The notes below the pieces were generated by a model that made no database searches, was not told the origin of the DNA, and was given only the letters and a program-made list of their open reading frames with translations. 64,000 nt of DNA from Pachyseris speciosa (lineage: Eukaryota > Cnidaria > Anthozoa > Scleractinia > Pachyseridae): contig JAEMWC010000011.1 of NCBI GenBank assembly GCA_016490735.1, positions 1,790,001 through 1,854,000 of the forward strand, written 5' to 3'. Below are positions 1-12,148 of the stretch, in pieces (positions within the stretch are counted from its first letter, which is position 1; each line of letters starts with the position of its first letter). Made by a program: the position numbers and the translations under genes.

Positions 1-307
1 AATTGTGTCCTGCTTAATTGTTTGCTTACCCAAGAAACATCATGGGCAATGATGTGCCCGCAACAATATGTCCTCATTTGCCAAGGACTTATGACTAGGT
101 GATAAAAAAATTAACAAGGCAGCCAAAAATCTGACAGTTAGGTAAAAAAAAAGTGAAATGTTAGAACTAGAAAATTACAGTGAAGAGAAAATATCGATGT
201 TGAACTTCCTTCTTCCAACATCCTGCCACTAAGGAGTTATGTCCTTGCCCAACACCATGAAAACATGTTACTTGTCAAATTGTATAAAAAAAAGTGAATA
301 TACTAAC

Positions 308-3154
308 CTTCTCCCAGATGAGGACAGAGCCTTTGCGATACATTTGAGGAAGATTGTTGTAGTTGATATCAAATTCAGAGAAGAGGATTTCATTCTTGTC
401 ATTGGACACTGTTCCCTGAAAAAGAATTTCAGTCATTGTTAAATGACAGGTTCACTGTGAACAGGTGGGGAAGATTATTGCCAGAATATTCTTCAACTGC
501 TTTTCAGACAAAGGTTTTTAATCAACACAATGAGCCATGGAAAAGTGCACTCTCCATCTTAGTTTTTTGCTGCATAACCCAGCTGGCAATTTATCATATC
601 CCGCAATACGCAAAAAGGCTCTTCAGCTATAAGAAACGTTTTTAAATGTCATAGAAAGGAGTCTTAAAGAAACAGGCAGTTGTTCTGAAAGCACAATTAA
701 GCTTATCTTCAGTCGGTTTAGTTTGAACTTTAACTTTCTGAACAGTTTGAACTTTAACTTTCCAGTTTAAGTACTATTCTAAAAAGGTATTTCCAAAAGA
801 TTTTTACGCTCTAGTTTTGAGGTGAACTTCTCTTACCCTTGAGCTTCAAATTTGTTTTCAAAAACACTGATTTCTCAGTCAGCGAGATCAAGACCTCAGT
901 TCAATTTTAAGGGAGGCTTATCATTAAACTGCTTTCCAATAAGTGGGCCCTAAAAGACTGCTTGATGCACTAGTAATCCAAAATGTTTGCAGAGCTTGAA
1001 GTGCACCTCACCCCAAAACATTTTCTCTGCTAATATAAAACTTTATGTTGCACTTATTCCAAAATAACAATTAGCCTTTATTTCCAGTTTTAGAGTTTTT
1101 TTATTGGCTTCAAAACTTGTATGATAAAGTAAGCTTCATTTGGTACACAACCAAGCTAGCAAGGGGCGCAAACGGCTTTGGATACATGTTTACAAAGACT
1201 TGCCACAATGCAAATCAGTTTGTGACGTGCCAAATCAGGAATAGACCCATGCCCCTTACTAGCACGATCTTGTGACAGACGATGGCTAGATTTTATAATT
1301 TTTACAGGTTATTAAAAGTCAAGATGGTGCGTAAAAGGCACAAAAATATGCAATGCATTTTGAACTCAGGTGCAAAGATTTATTTTAGCAAAAAAAATAT
1401 ATTTCAGGGTTAGGTGCACTTTCAAATCAAATCAAATCAAATCAAATCAAATAACTTTATTTATACATGGTGTTCTCATCAGTTACACTGGGTCATGACT
1501 ACTTCTAAGATATTACAAAACCTGTAAAGTGCACATGAATCGAAAATTAACTACCATTTTTTTTTTACATTTTTACATACCTTAAATGTCCCCCATATTT
1601 CATTTTCAGTCATTTCCCTCCTTTTCTTGAAGAGGATTCGCTATTTGTAGGGGCTCCAAAATTCCCACTGTGGCCTGAAATTTGAGACATTTTACACGTG
1701 GCTAAAAGCTCTCTGTGATGTCACTTGTGCGTATATGCAGTTTTTTGAAGCTTTCGGTCCAAATAGTGAATCTTGGTAGTTCTCCAACATTTTTGTTCTA
1801 TGGAACTTATAAAAACAAAGTGACACACTCAACTGAGTACACACGAGTATTCACCAGACCCCAGGTTCTTGTCCAGAATTTTAGTGAGAAAGGTCCAACT
1901 TTTGCCGCATTTTAAAATGAGTTCCTGCTACTGTAAATTATTTTCCCCTCAAAATATTTTTTAAAAAACCTATTTCCATACTGGAGAAAAAAACTGGCTT
2001 TGAAATTTCGGCTCATGTGCACAGTTTAAGCTCTGTAAACATTTTGAAGTACCAGTGCACAATATGTTATACAATCTTCTTTATGATCCACTTGGAAAAA
2101 AAACTGTACTTACATTGAGTCTGTCCTCTGCTTGATCTGCTGTAAGACCAGACTGCTGCACCAGACACCAGAAACATGTTTTGTAAAGGTTGTTAATATG
2201 GCCTGTCAAATATTCAAAACAAATTCTGGGTAGTAGCTTAAAGATTTCACAACAAATTGATGCTTAAATTGTAGGCAGTAATTTCTAAACTTCAAATTTT
2301 GTTTTAAAACGTGGATATAACAATTAAGTGTACAAAAAATGGACATCATCTGATCGCCTATTTTCACTTTTAAATTTCCTGGGCATGGCCATTTTGGATT
2401 AGATGACGTGTAATGGCTGCACAATAATATTGTTTAACACAAAGGATTTTCTGCTTCTTTTGCTTCCTGACAATAGATGCAACTATTACACGCCATCAAA
2501 TCCAAAATGGCTGCACCTGGGAAATTTCAAAGCGAAAATAGGCAATAATGATATTGATTTTTTTTTTGTACACTTAACCCTTTCACTCCCAAGGGGTCTC
2601 CCTTTGACGAGTAAAATCGTCTGGCATTAGACAGAGTAAAATCTACAAAGTCACCCTCGGGAGTGAAAGGGTTAAATGTTATATCCACGTTTCAAAAAAA
2701 AATTTGGAAGCTAGTAATTATTTCCAACAATTTAGCATGAATTTGTTGTAAGAGTGGAGGTTCCCTTCAAGACTGTTCCAATGCAAGAATGATGAAAACC
2801 AACACAAAAAAGACACTGCAAGGCATTGTTCTCAGTCATTTAAATGCATATTTTTTTAACCTAAGAAAGACATTGTATTTGTTTGTTTGGGGGTTATAGT
2901 GTGGATCCATAGATATTTTTTAAAGTGTGCAAATGTGATCCTTTACACAAAATGTTTTGTTCCCTGAAAATAATAATGATGATGACAATGAAAATGATGA
3001 TAAAAAGGATAGTAAGTAATGATAGTAAAACTCAAATGAAGAATGATCCTCGCAGTTGTGAATGCAATTTATGCAATTGCGAAAAGAAGCCCTGAAAAAA
3101 AATTCAGGACTTCAACGGGGTTTGAACCTGTGACCTCGCGATTACCGGTGCGAT

Positions 3155-3195
<41 letters not shown>

Positions 3196-3969
3196 AGGTC
3201 AATTGTGGGTTCATATGTTCCCGTGAAAGAAATGAGTGTGAATAATATATAAAATGAATCATATATGAACTGCAGAAATGAAATCAAATGAAGAATGATC
3301 CTCGCAGTTGTGAACGCAATTTATGCAATTGCGAAAAGAAGCCCTGTAAAAAATTCAGGACTTCAACGGGGTTTGAACCCGTGACCTCGCGATTACCGGT
3401 GCGATGGTCTAACCAACTGGGCTATGAAGCCACTGACGTTGGGAGCAGGTCAATTGTGGGTTCATATGTTCCCGTGAAAGAAATGAGTGTGAATGATATA
3501 TGAAATGAATCATATATGAACTGCGGAAATGAAATCAAATGAAGAATGATCCTCGCAGTTGTGAAGTCCTGAATTTTTTTCAGGGCTTCTTTTCGCAATT
3601 GCATAAATTGCATTCACAACTGCGAGGATCATTCTTCATTTGATTTCATATATCATTCACACCCGATAGTAAAACTTATGATGATGATGATGATGATGGT
3701 AATGATGGTACTGATGCTGATGATGATGCTGAAGAGGATGCTGCTGATGATGATGATGATAAGATGCTGATGATGCTGATGCAGATGATGATGATAATGA
3801 TGGTGATGATGATGAGATGATGATTATGATGATGAAGCTGATGATGATCCTGCTGCTGATGATGAACGATGATGATGATGATGACAATGAACAATAGGTG
3901 CCCCGGCCAGTGTTGTAATGCACATTTGAATATTGCATAGAAAATGCGCATTTAGAAATGTGATATGTT

Positions 3970-4014
<45 letters not shown>

Positions 4015-5469
4015 TTCATCTTCATCTTCATCTTCATCTTCATCTTCATCTTCATCATCATCATCTTACACTTTATCTATTTCACTTACAATCTGCCTGT
4101 CTCCAGCTCAAGTAATCTCTCAAGTTCTTCTCAGTTGGATATAACACCACTCGTCCATCAAACATGGGTGGGTAAAGAAGCTCTTGAGAAGAAAAGAACT
4201 GGCTCCAATAAAACACATAAGAAGATGAAAACAATGAGACCACATTGGTTACAAGCTTGCTGGGGAAAATAAAAACAAAAAGCTTGGAAGCCAGTCACAT
4301 AAAATTATGGTCTTTTGTATCCCTGAATCTGCCCTGAATCTGCCCTGAATCTGCTATTCCCAGTACTCTGTGTACAGGGAAAAACGGAAAAGATGCTCAG
4401 GTCAGGTTAATAACTACAGAGAAAGGCCTTTCAGATCTAATGTAATCTAACGTATTGACCTTTCACCTACTTGATGTGTGACAAGTTTCCATACATAAAC
4501 ACTTTCTGAAGACAAGAGGAGGACATATAGGATCCTTCAAGGCGATAAAATCATCTATATAAAATATCACCGGTATTATAATCATAATCTGCAAAGAATA
4601 TCTCAGAAAATAAGACTTCTAGGTAGCACTCATTCATCTTAGCATAAAGGAGTGGAAAATGTGCCACATTTTTCATAAAAAGGGATCACTTTGACACCTT
4701 TAATTTTGGGGTAAACATTTTTGATAAGGCCCCTTTTGTCTTTTAAGTGAGAGTAAGTCTCCCCATGGGAACTCATTGCCAAAACTGTAAGGAGAATCTG
4801 TATGTTAACCAGTGCTACAGACCTTGCTCTTCTACTGAACTGTGTGGTGCTTCTTTTAAAAACCAAACTAAAAGAAAAAGAAGTGGGGTACTCAAACTTT
4901 GAGGTATATGTCCTGGCAAATAAGTATTAATTGCACTAAGTTCTATTTTTTTAAATAGTTTCTGGCATACATATTCGATCTTTATTTGGTGCATTAATTA
5001 ACCTCTGCCTTCACCCCACCCCTTACCCCACCCCACCCCACCCCTTTCGCCCACTCCTTACCCCACCCCACCCCTTTCGCCCACTCCTTACCCCACCCCA
5101 CCCCACCCCTTACCCCCACCAAAACTCTCAAAGTGCAAAGGTCACCTGTATTCGTCACTTTGTCCATATGCAATTACTATGTCAGTGAATTCCTTTATCA
5201 CAGTTTCTGCACATTTATTCATTAACTGCAATGCTCTTTGGTCATTTGGTTTCTCAAATCCATGGGCGTCTGAAAATCTGTGGATAGAAATGATTGATCG
5301 TGATCGATGTACAGTAATTCTATAAGATGCTTAACTTTTTAGAAGCATAAGTTGAACGCGGGTACCTGTGGAAATTTCTTCCATCGATACGAATAACAAT
5401 CCAACAATTAAAAAGGCACTGATCGTTCTGCTCGTACTTTCTAACGTACTCGTACTTGCTTTTGGCCAT
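308..5469 (-). CDS. THG1L: tRNA-His guanylyltransferase, 5' six exons; 3' end beyond left edge
   Basis: This gene encodes the enzyme that adds the extra G(-1) to the 5' end of tRNA-His by 3'-5' polymerisation, needed for recognition by histidyl-tRNA synthetase. Reading the minus strand, six exons join in phase with GT-AG borders: 5469-5366, 5277-5146, 4867-4823, 4259-4090, 2202-2114 and 415-308, giving 648 nt or 216 codons. The start [10 protein letters not shown] is typical of the family. Asp29 in [10 protein letters not shown] and Asp76-Glu77 in GQSDEYS are the metal-binding catalytic residues and fall at the family's usual numbers. Later motifs [23 protein letters not shown] and [14 protein letters not shown] are also diagnostic. 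The family is usually about 270-300 residues, so the last exon or exons should lie left of position 1. I saw no convincing C-terminal exon in 1-300. No stops or frameshifts were seen, so the gene looks functional. Introns hold MITEs, SINEs and microsatellites. Confidence 0.95.
1424..1530 (-). repeat. LINE 3' tail with (TCAAA)n
   Basis: About six TCAAA units at 1424-1450 are followed by ataactttatttatacatgg and a catcagttacac segment. The same arrangement occurs at 7472-7590 and at the 3' end of the intact LINE near 55166-55230. This is therefore probably the 3' terminus of a severely 5'-truncated minus-strand LINE of that family, inside the last THG1 intron. Its left-hand limit is not defined. 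Confidence 0.6.
2241..2767. mobile_element. MITE, AGGGAACCTCC family, copy 1
   Basis: The copy is recognised by alignment with the second copy at 12333-14086. Shared segments include acgtggatataaca, gccattttggatt, and the right end tgttgtaagagtggaggttc. The left terminus has lost most of its inverted repeat and the right TTAA target site is mutated, so it is an old copy. It carries the unoccupied site gctagtaatta at 2710-2720, which shows what the palindrome at 12674 inserted into. A smaller MITE is nested at 2578-2671. It lies in THG1 intron 5. Confidence 0.7.
2578..2671. mobile_element. 94-bp TTAA-flanked MITE
   Basis: The inverted termini CCCTTTCACTCCC and GGGAGTGAAAGGG are flanked by TTAA on both sides (2574-2577 and 2672-2675). 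TTAA duplications suggest mobilisation by a piggyBac- or Kolobok-type transposase. It is nested in the MITE at 2241-2767. Related copies with CCCTTT ends occur at 14156-14745 and 30446-30916. Confidence 0.8.
3026..3660 (-). repeat. tRNA-Thr-derived SINE, array of three units
   Basis: Two units in minus orientation (about 3030-3280 and 3285-3540) and one partial inverted unit (about 3560-3660) share a tRNA-like head. On the minus strand the head reads with an A box (TAGCTCAGTTGGTTAGAGC) and a B box (GGTTCAAACCC). The loop CCGGTAA places GGT as anticodon, so a tRNA-Thr ancestor is likely. The anticodon stem no longer pairs well, and a conserved non-tRNA body follows (gcaattgcataaattgc, actgcgaggatcattc), so these are not functional tRNA genes. 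Another pair lies at 50010-50365. Confidence 0.85.
3672..4068. repeat. GAT/ATC trinucleotide microsatellites
   Basis: A degenerate (GAT)n tract at 3672-3885 is followed, after about 85 bp of unique sequence, by (ATC)n and (CTTCAT)n at 3971-4067. The two tracts are inverted relative to each other. They end about 20 bp before THG1 exon 4 on the 3' side of that exon, within the intron. The long poly-Met or poly-His reading frames across them are artefacts. Confidence 0.95.
4990..5118. repeat. C-rich minisatellite
   Basis: Imperfect tandem units of the type ccttaccccaccccacccc, some with tttcgcccact, lie in THG1 intron 2, about 30 bp downstream of exon 2 on the minus strand. The strand asymmetry (C-rich plus, G-rich minus) could allow G-quadruplex formation in the nascent THG1 RNA. 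That is inference only. Confidence 0.85.
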
Positions 5470-6310
5470 TTATATATCACAGAAGGGCAGGGCGGAAAAA
5501 CCGCTCATTGGCTGTCGTTTTCGCGGGTTTTAGTGTTAACCGCTGACTCGTTTACGACGGCTCGCATAAGCAACAAAAATAACAAAGTTTGACCTCTTAA
5601 AAATCCGTTTTTATTACGAGTTTGACGAAAAATTCCCTTGTTCTCCAAAACAAAACTCCTGTAGAATCAGTCTGCAAAGTTATAGTTGCCTAAGGTTATG
5701 AATGACGCTCCGATTTCTGCATCAAAGTCTGGGAGATTTTCGAGGTCGCAGTACACATCGACTGTTCACCACCACTCACAAAATTTAAAAAAATAAGAAA
5801 CTCTTGTACTATTTAAGGTCAAAAAGCGCCTAAATCAAGTACTCAATAGTATAAAAACAAAATGTCAAATATGTAAAAAAATCGAAGGATACGTACATAA
5901 AAATATTTCGGCTTTCAGATGTCACGCTCGCAATCATCATGCTAAAGGACATTATTACGAAGGACGCCTCTTCGATGTCAGACAAATTAATCAAATGCAG
6001 CCATGAAGACGACCAAACACCACTCACCATTAGGCAAATACGACTTATAAGGGGCAATAGACTCCCTTCATCCTTCAAACTATCAATTGTTTCCGTTTGC
6101 ATTAAGCGCTAAGTGTACGTTGTGACATTGCTCGTCATACACCAACTTGTTGCGGCAACTACGCGCGGGAAGTGGTGCTGCTGCTCATTTTTCCCGCCTC
6201 AATTTGACAGCCGTCCTGGCGCCAAAAGCTGGCTTTGCAAACAGCTGTGGAACTAAAATTTCCGGCCCTTTCTGTCTTACGTTTCCGGTTAAGACAGCCC
6301 CAAAGTTAAT
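5470..6310. promoter_or_regulatory. Intergenic region between divergent THG1 and the 6311 gene
   Basis: About 840 bp separate the THG1 start codon from the first ATG of the plus-strand pseudogene. By position it should contain both promoters. I see no TATA box or strong CpG cluster. One minus-strand reading frame at 5830-6102 has no recognisable domain. Confidence 0.35.
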
Positions 6311-7471
6311 ATGGAAAATGTGTGCGAATACAGCCCTCGCCTACGAAGCGGTTCAGAGGCATGTTGGGGTGCAACCAACTACTACTCTGGAAGGGAAGCT
6401 ATTTTCTGTGGTTACCCGAGACCTGTTTGGCTTTGTTTAAAACACGCGAGAAGAAAAAAAATGGAAACCCAGAAAACCTGCTGCTTTCCAGCTGAAAGAA
6501 AATGTAAGGAGGGGAAAAACCTAGTCCCTTGTCCAGAAAGAATCCTTAGTGTGGCCACCCAGCTAGACAACTACAAGGGTGGCACTTTCCTGTGCCAAAA
6601 ACATCTCCGTCTGGTGGATTTGGATCCCAGGTTTACGAGCCACAAACTCTATGCACCCCCTGGTACAAGGAAGGTAAGTGTTTTTTTACAAATGAAATTC
6701 TAACAAATCTGTAATTACAAAAGCAAGCAATAGACAGACTTTTTTATTTGTAGAGAAAATGCACCACCCCCATGAAGGAAACAACCAGTCAGGGTGTGGC
6801 CTCCCAGACGGAGTATGAAGCAACTTGCCATGAGTTAGCCAAGGCAAAAGTCACTATTGCTGAACTACAACTTGAAAATGCTGCACTGAAAGAAAAATGC
6901 ACTAAGATTCAAGGTACCTGCAAACATCATACAAATCAATGGAGAATGTCATATCACACTGCCATTATTCATTTTTCCTTTTTTGGTTCTCAGAAACATC
7001 CTTCCTTGAAAGGTTAAAACATTTTCACCAGCTGTCATACTTCAGCTGTCATACTTCAGAAATCAAGTGGGTATTTGTAATAAAATGAAATGATCTATTC
7101 CTCTATTTAGTATTTTTCATACAACAAATTGACATAAACCAATGAAATAATTCTTTATTTTCTTGTCATTTACTCCTAACAGAAAAATAATGCTTTACAA
7201 CAAGACTGTGGGGTGCATCTCTCCTTCCATGGTGCCAGTGATGACGCCCTTACTGTTGGATCACTTTTGGGATTCAGCACTCACCCCAGAAGTGTGTTGA
7301 ATCATAAAAAAGGGCGATCGGCCACCAGTATTCATAAAACCCAAGCAATCATTGAGAGTGCGATCAAGGTAGAAACCAATCATTGAATCCAAGGATTAAA
7401 TACAAAATAATTGGTTACTGTGGTCAGCACTGTCTATTCTTGGAGGAACACCTTCAAACTGACAAAACTGT

Positions 7472-7595
7472 GTAAGATAAGATAAGAAAAGATAACTTTA
7501 TTTTAACACGGTAAAAATCATCAGTAAAAAATTACAAAATCCTATGTCTAATTACAGTGAATGTTTAAGACCACTGCATACTTCCTTAAGGGTAA
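7472..7595 (-). repeat. LINE 3' tail with (GATAA)n
   Basis: Degenerate gataagataag units precede aactttattttaacacgg and a catcag...ttacaaaatcc segment. The latter closely matches the 3' end of the intact LINE at 55166, but with a different terminal microsatellite. It is a 5'-truncated copy inside an intron of the 6311 pseudogene. Confidence 0.6.
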
Positions 7596-8704
7596 TGTCC
7601 AAGATGTACCTTAATCGAAAAAAAAAGGTTGCCATGGCTTCCACTGGTTTATTGTCAACCATATTCTGATGTGAAAAAATTATTGGCACAATACAGTGAC
7701 CAAAGAGTAATTGGTTCTGTTACAATAGAAATGATTCTTTTGAAAACAATAGCATCCAACCAAAAGACAGCCATGAACGATGAACTTGTTTAAAACACCT
7801 CAGTATTACTATGCTTTGTTAAAATAAGCTAGTATTACATATTCTTCCTCAACAGAACAACAACTTTTTCCTTCTCATCATTGATGACTTCCACTGTGTG
7901 CACACTATTAAAGACCCCAAACAGAGCAAACCCATGTGACAATGAATAAAAGATGTATACAATTATAATTTTTTTCCCACAGTGGAAACACAATGTTGAT
8001 CCAGTTTACATGTTGTCCCTGGTGCCATGGCAGGGCCCATTCCACATATGCTTGAATTCACAAGAAAATATTGTTGTCAACTACCACTGCTTTTTTGACA
8101 AGCTTTACAAATACCTTTTTGGCCAGAGAAAGGTACTACCCACGAAACCCAAACCACACAGAATTTCCATGCTCATAACAGTAGTATTAGGAGGATGACT
8201 ATCTGTGAGAACTGCCGTGTGTTCTGCCTTTGGGCAGTGCAAAGATCCTGAATATGTGTTGCTGGTGTTCCTCCTGGATGAGTTGGTCCCATTAGTCTTC
8301 TACTTCTGCTCAATTATCTTTAGAGGGGGAAATTATCAGATGTGGTTAGAGGCCATGGTACGTCTGGCCCTGATGTTCGTAATACAACGACGACAACACT
8401 ACGACAAGGCTACCCTGTGCCAGATGAGCGACCACATTCACCAAATGAGCTTGGGCATTCCAGATCTTCAAAATCTCTTGGAAAAATGGCTAAACGAATT
8501 AACAGAGAAAAAAGTTGAAGTTTTCCATTCACTACTTCAAAGGAAAGAGATTACAAACTAAAATTTGACCCAAGCAATGCTAAGAACTAAAAATAGTTTA
8601 TGACTGTTGCTGTGATTGTTTTTTGTGTGTGTTGTATCAAAGAAACCCAGGGGTTGATGTGTGATAGGCAGAAAAATCGCTAAATGTGGGCTGTCATTGA
8701 CAGC

Positions 8705-9010
8705 AACATATTAATTAATAATAATCTTTATTGAGGATATCAATTTCACTGATAGGTGATTTACAAAAGAGTACTCAAAAGATAAAAAAAAAGAACGAAA
8801 AGTAAAAAAATGACTAATATATGAATATATAAAAATTAAACTAAAAACTATTTACATTTCTTAACACTCTTTTAAAGCTGGCTAATGATGGGCTTTGTCT
8901 GATTGAAGGGTCTAATTTATTCCAATCGTTAGAGGCAAAGTTTGTCGAGGTCCAATGGCCCCAGTTACTATTAGATACACTCTGACAGATATTGTTTTTA
9001 ATATAGATGG
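8705..9010 (-). repeat. LINE 3' fragment
   Basis: The sequence starts with aataataatctttattgagg, the typical 3' end of a minus-strand CR1/L2-like insertion. It continues to about 9010 with text resembling the C-terminal RT extension (a reverse reading with no intact frame). It lies in an intron of the 6311 pseudogene. The right boundary is uncertain. Confidence 0.45.
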
Positions 9011-10604
9011 CTGATTATTAAAATAAAGCAGTGCGTCACTTTATAATTATTAGGTAAGACTGAAAAACAGAATATTGGCAAATTCTCAGTTTAAAGCCTT
9101 ACAATTTCTTCAACCTTCCAGATCTCTACCACCTGATGTGACACCTGCACAGATACAAGATGCTGCAAAGGCTCTCAATAGCAGCAGGTTTGCTGAAGAC
9201 TTCTGCACCTGGTTTCTGCCAGCAAACCGAAGGGGAAAAGGTACAAGAAACCTGCAACAACTTTCAGACAAAGCTGCAGAATTCCTAATTGACTTGTTCA
9301 TCTCAGTGCAACAAAACCTAGGACGTTCTTCTAAAATACCAAAAGGTCATCACAAGTATCAGGTACAAACAGAAAAACTCAACTTTGATGTTACTCTACA
9401 ATAAGGCATAATTCACAGAAGCAGTGTTTAATATTGTTTGGTATTTTAAAAAGTCAATAAATTTATTCAAAAACAGAATGATGATGGCTGATTGTAAATC
9501 TCATCCCTTAACAACTGTTGTTAACTGTTATAATATTATAGAACAAACCCCAGACTTTGAATTTAAGAGATTTTTCATTAGTGTTCACCAGTACACTTTG
9601 TTCACCGGTTTGTTTTGTTTTTCCATTTATTTTGCTGTATATCAGCACAAAAATAAATTATTGCCTCTCATACAAACTCTAATAAGATAAAAATATTCTA
9701 TAGACTAAAACGTTGCCTTTTTTTACTTATAGCCATATTACCTTCCCTCTCTTGATGCAACAGTTGATCAAAGGAGCCTTCCTTTAGGTTATGCCTGGAG
9801 TGGGCAGGAGCCAGATCCTTTGTTGGCCTGTGATTCACCAGCCTGTAATGCAGGGCATGATGAATTCAATCTGCCAGTTCTCCGTTTAAACTGTGGCCAC
9901 AGTTACCATAAAATGTGCCTAACTGAATCAGCTCAACCTGGTGACCACAGGTACTCCTTGGCAGGTCGCATCAAGTGCTTTATTTGCTCAGAGCAACTGC
10001 CCCTCAGAATAGAAGAGCTTGCAAAAAGCGTCAACCAGGGTTTGTTAGCTGGGGTGGATGATGATAGGGCCAACACTCCTGATGCAGATGATGGCGATGG
10101 TCCTGACAGTGATGATGACGACCCTGACAACAATGATGACAATGAGAATGATTCTGATGATAAAGATGTTGCTGGTGACCAAAACTGTGAGACTGCTAAA
10201 AGCAAGCTACTCCTTAAAGCTCAAGAACGTTTCCAAAAACTCTCCTGGTCACCACTTTTCAAATACACTAATACAAAATCTAGGCCAGCAATTATCAACA
10301 GTGCAGCTACCACAGTAGAAACAGGGACTCAATAACATTGTGCTTCTTGCAAAAAGGTTTACAAGACCAAGAGGGGCTGGACCCTTCACCAGGCTTCACA
10401 CAAACAGTAAACTTAGAAGAATAAACCTCCACAAAGAACTATTCGTTAATTCTAAATGGGTTCTTTCATACTATTCCTCACAATCAAATGTGGGCATGAA
10501 TAGAGTTTGAGACCAAAAATGCATGGATAACTAAAATATAAATGCTTGAAATGTTTGTAAATGTTATGCAATTAGTCACACCTTAGCTCTTAATTTCTGT
10601 TTTA

Positions 10605-10898
10605 AGGCACGGTAATACGGGCAACAAATTCGTGCAACTTTCCACGCAACATTGTTGCGGTACGAGTTGAAGAGCGATGTTGCCTGTTTTACCACCCGCG
10701 CGAGCAACTTGTCGGGCAACAATTTTCGTCGTTTCATGTTGCAGCAACATGTTGCAGAAAGTAGAACCGCCTTCTACTTTGCGCAACAAGATCGGGAAGT
10801 GTTGCGCGGGTGGTAAAACGGGCAACATCGCTCTAATTCACATCACAACAATGTTGCGTGGAAAGTTGCACGAATTTTTTTCCCGTATTACCGCGCCT
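10605..10898. mobile_element. Harbinger-like palindromic MITE
   Basis: The inverted termini AGGC[A/G]CGGTAATACGGG begin at 10605 and end at 10898, flanked by direct TTA copies (10602-10604, 10899-10901). A 3-bp TWA duplication is characteristic of PIF/Harbinger elements. The arms extend inward for well over 100 bp (gcaacatcgctc, accacccgcgcg, gttgccc), so nearly the whole element folds back. The apparent ORFs on both strands simply mirror the palindrome. Confidence 0.8.
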
Positions 10899-10909
10899 TT
10901 AGTCTCATA

Positions 10910-12140
10910 AAAGTAAAATAATGAGGATTTTGAAATTCTGTAGAGACCAGTAACTGGACATAAAATTGTCGCAGGATAGGGCAAATCACAACACCAACAC
11001 CAGAAAAGAAAAAGAAAACATTAAACTCTGAGGCAACGATCTTTCTGTAAGTTGCATCTACTCTTAAAGCGATTATGCTTTAAGTCACAAGAGTAATACA
11101 GTTTATTATGTTCTCTCGGTAACGTAACAACAAGGCGCGTACGTCCCTCATCCAGTCATAAAATTATTCGTCAAAAAAGCTAATTAACTTAGGTTTCGCT
11201 TGGCTTCAAGAAAACTTTTGTTCATTAATTACATCATGGATGAACTATAACTTCTTAACTAAAATCATAATATATTATAATTGAAGGCTCAGCGTTTTAC
11301 TGTAATTTTTAAGACGATCTTAGAGGAGTTCGCAGTGGCGGGAACAAAGCTTTTTCAGGTGAGCCCGCAAAATCGAAATCAACAAGGTTTGCCTTCTACC
11401 AGGTAAGGAAACACGTAATAAAACACAACTTAAAGACAGACATCGAATTTTCCAAAAAAAAAAAAAATAAACGGAACCAATGCTTATGCCACTTTTGACT
11501 GACGATTGAGAAAACATGCGTGGCCCAACGGCCGATGGCGCCACAAAATGCCTGCCACTCTCTAAGCAGCTTACGTAAACACCGTGGAGAAAATTCTACA
11601 TTTGTGTAAAGAAAACTTTGTTTCAACTTACCATTAACCTTTTCCCAGTGCTTTTACACCAGAATATTAAGCCATCTATGAGATAAAGAAACTGTAGATC
11701 AGTTAACAAAATCGTAAGCTCACGGACTGCAAATGAAATTGACAAGCAAGTGATTTAAAAACATGTTCAGAAAAAGCGACGGTGAATTAAGAATTGCGAT
11801 ATTATTACCCACCGTAGCTTCTCTTCTTCTTGTTCCGTGACTAACAGTTCGAAATGGATCAACCTGAACTTTCACAAACAGTAAGAAAGCAGAACAAAAA
11901 CAACTTGGACGCATAAAACAACGTGAATTCGAACAATGTGCCTTCGCAAATAGCCTGCAGGCCGTCAGCGGATATCGCAGCGAGCATGCTCTCTGACGAT
12001 GGACTTCAGCCAATGAGCGGTTTTTCCGCCCTGCCCTCACAGAAGGCTTCCCTCACTCAGAACTTTGATGGACTACTATATGTATGGCTACATGACGTAC
12101 GTACTCATTTCAGAGACTGGGTGCGAGGCGCGCGGTACGT
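10910..12140. other. No recognisable gene
   Basis: About 1.2 kb of AT-rich sequence with short unsupported reading frames. A tgacgtacgtac palindromic stretch near 12093-12104 resembles a CRE-like site just upstream of the possible first exon at 12149, but this is weak. Confidence 0.4.
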
Positions 12141-12148
12141 TTAAAAAC

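Larger units (their letters stand above)
6311..10409 (+). pseudogene. Decayed multi-exon gene with coiled coil, RING-like finger and C2H2 finger
   Basis: Exons can be followed at 6311-6673 (Cys-rich start, CCFPAERKC and CQKH), 6754-6913 (heptad-like KVTIAELQLENAALKEK), 6994-7012, 7183-7368, about 7857-7933, 7982-8561 (central domain, KYLFGQRK and FRGGNYQMW), 9122-9362 and 9732-10409. The last exon has a RING-like cluster (CDSPAC, CGHSYHKMC, CFIC), an acidic stretch, and CASCKK plus HQASH fitting a C2H2 finger. Three lesions break it. A 2-bp TG gain near 7295 shifts the frame to a TGA. TGA at 8196-8198 probably replaces Trp. TAA at 10333-10335 falls in frame just before the C2H2 finger. I believe this belongs to a multi-copy cnidarian family, but function is unknown and it might itself be transposon-derived. 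No target duplication or inverted ends were found around it. Confidence 0.6.

Noticed and set aside
1..300. Last THG1 exon
   Set aside because: A short segment near 30-60 on the minus strand faintly resembles the family C-terminus (HII, then W), but there is no good acceptor and the match is too weak.
3110..3181. Functional tRNA-Thr gene
   Set aside because: The anticodon stem is mismatched, there are several copies with a common non-tRNA body, and the boxes fit a SINE head.
3657..4064. Long poly-Met, poly-His and poly-Ser frames
   Set aside because: They are the GAT/ATC microsatellite read in several frames.
5830..6102. 90-residue minus-strand ORF as a THG1 5' exon
   Set aside because: THG1 already has a family-typical start at 5469 and this frame has no similarity to it.
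10583..10910. Overlapping ORFs on both strands starting with the same residues
   Set aside because: Fold-back MITE. The frames are complementary images of its arms.
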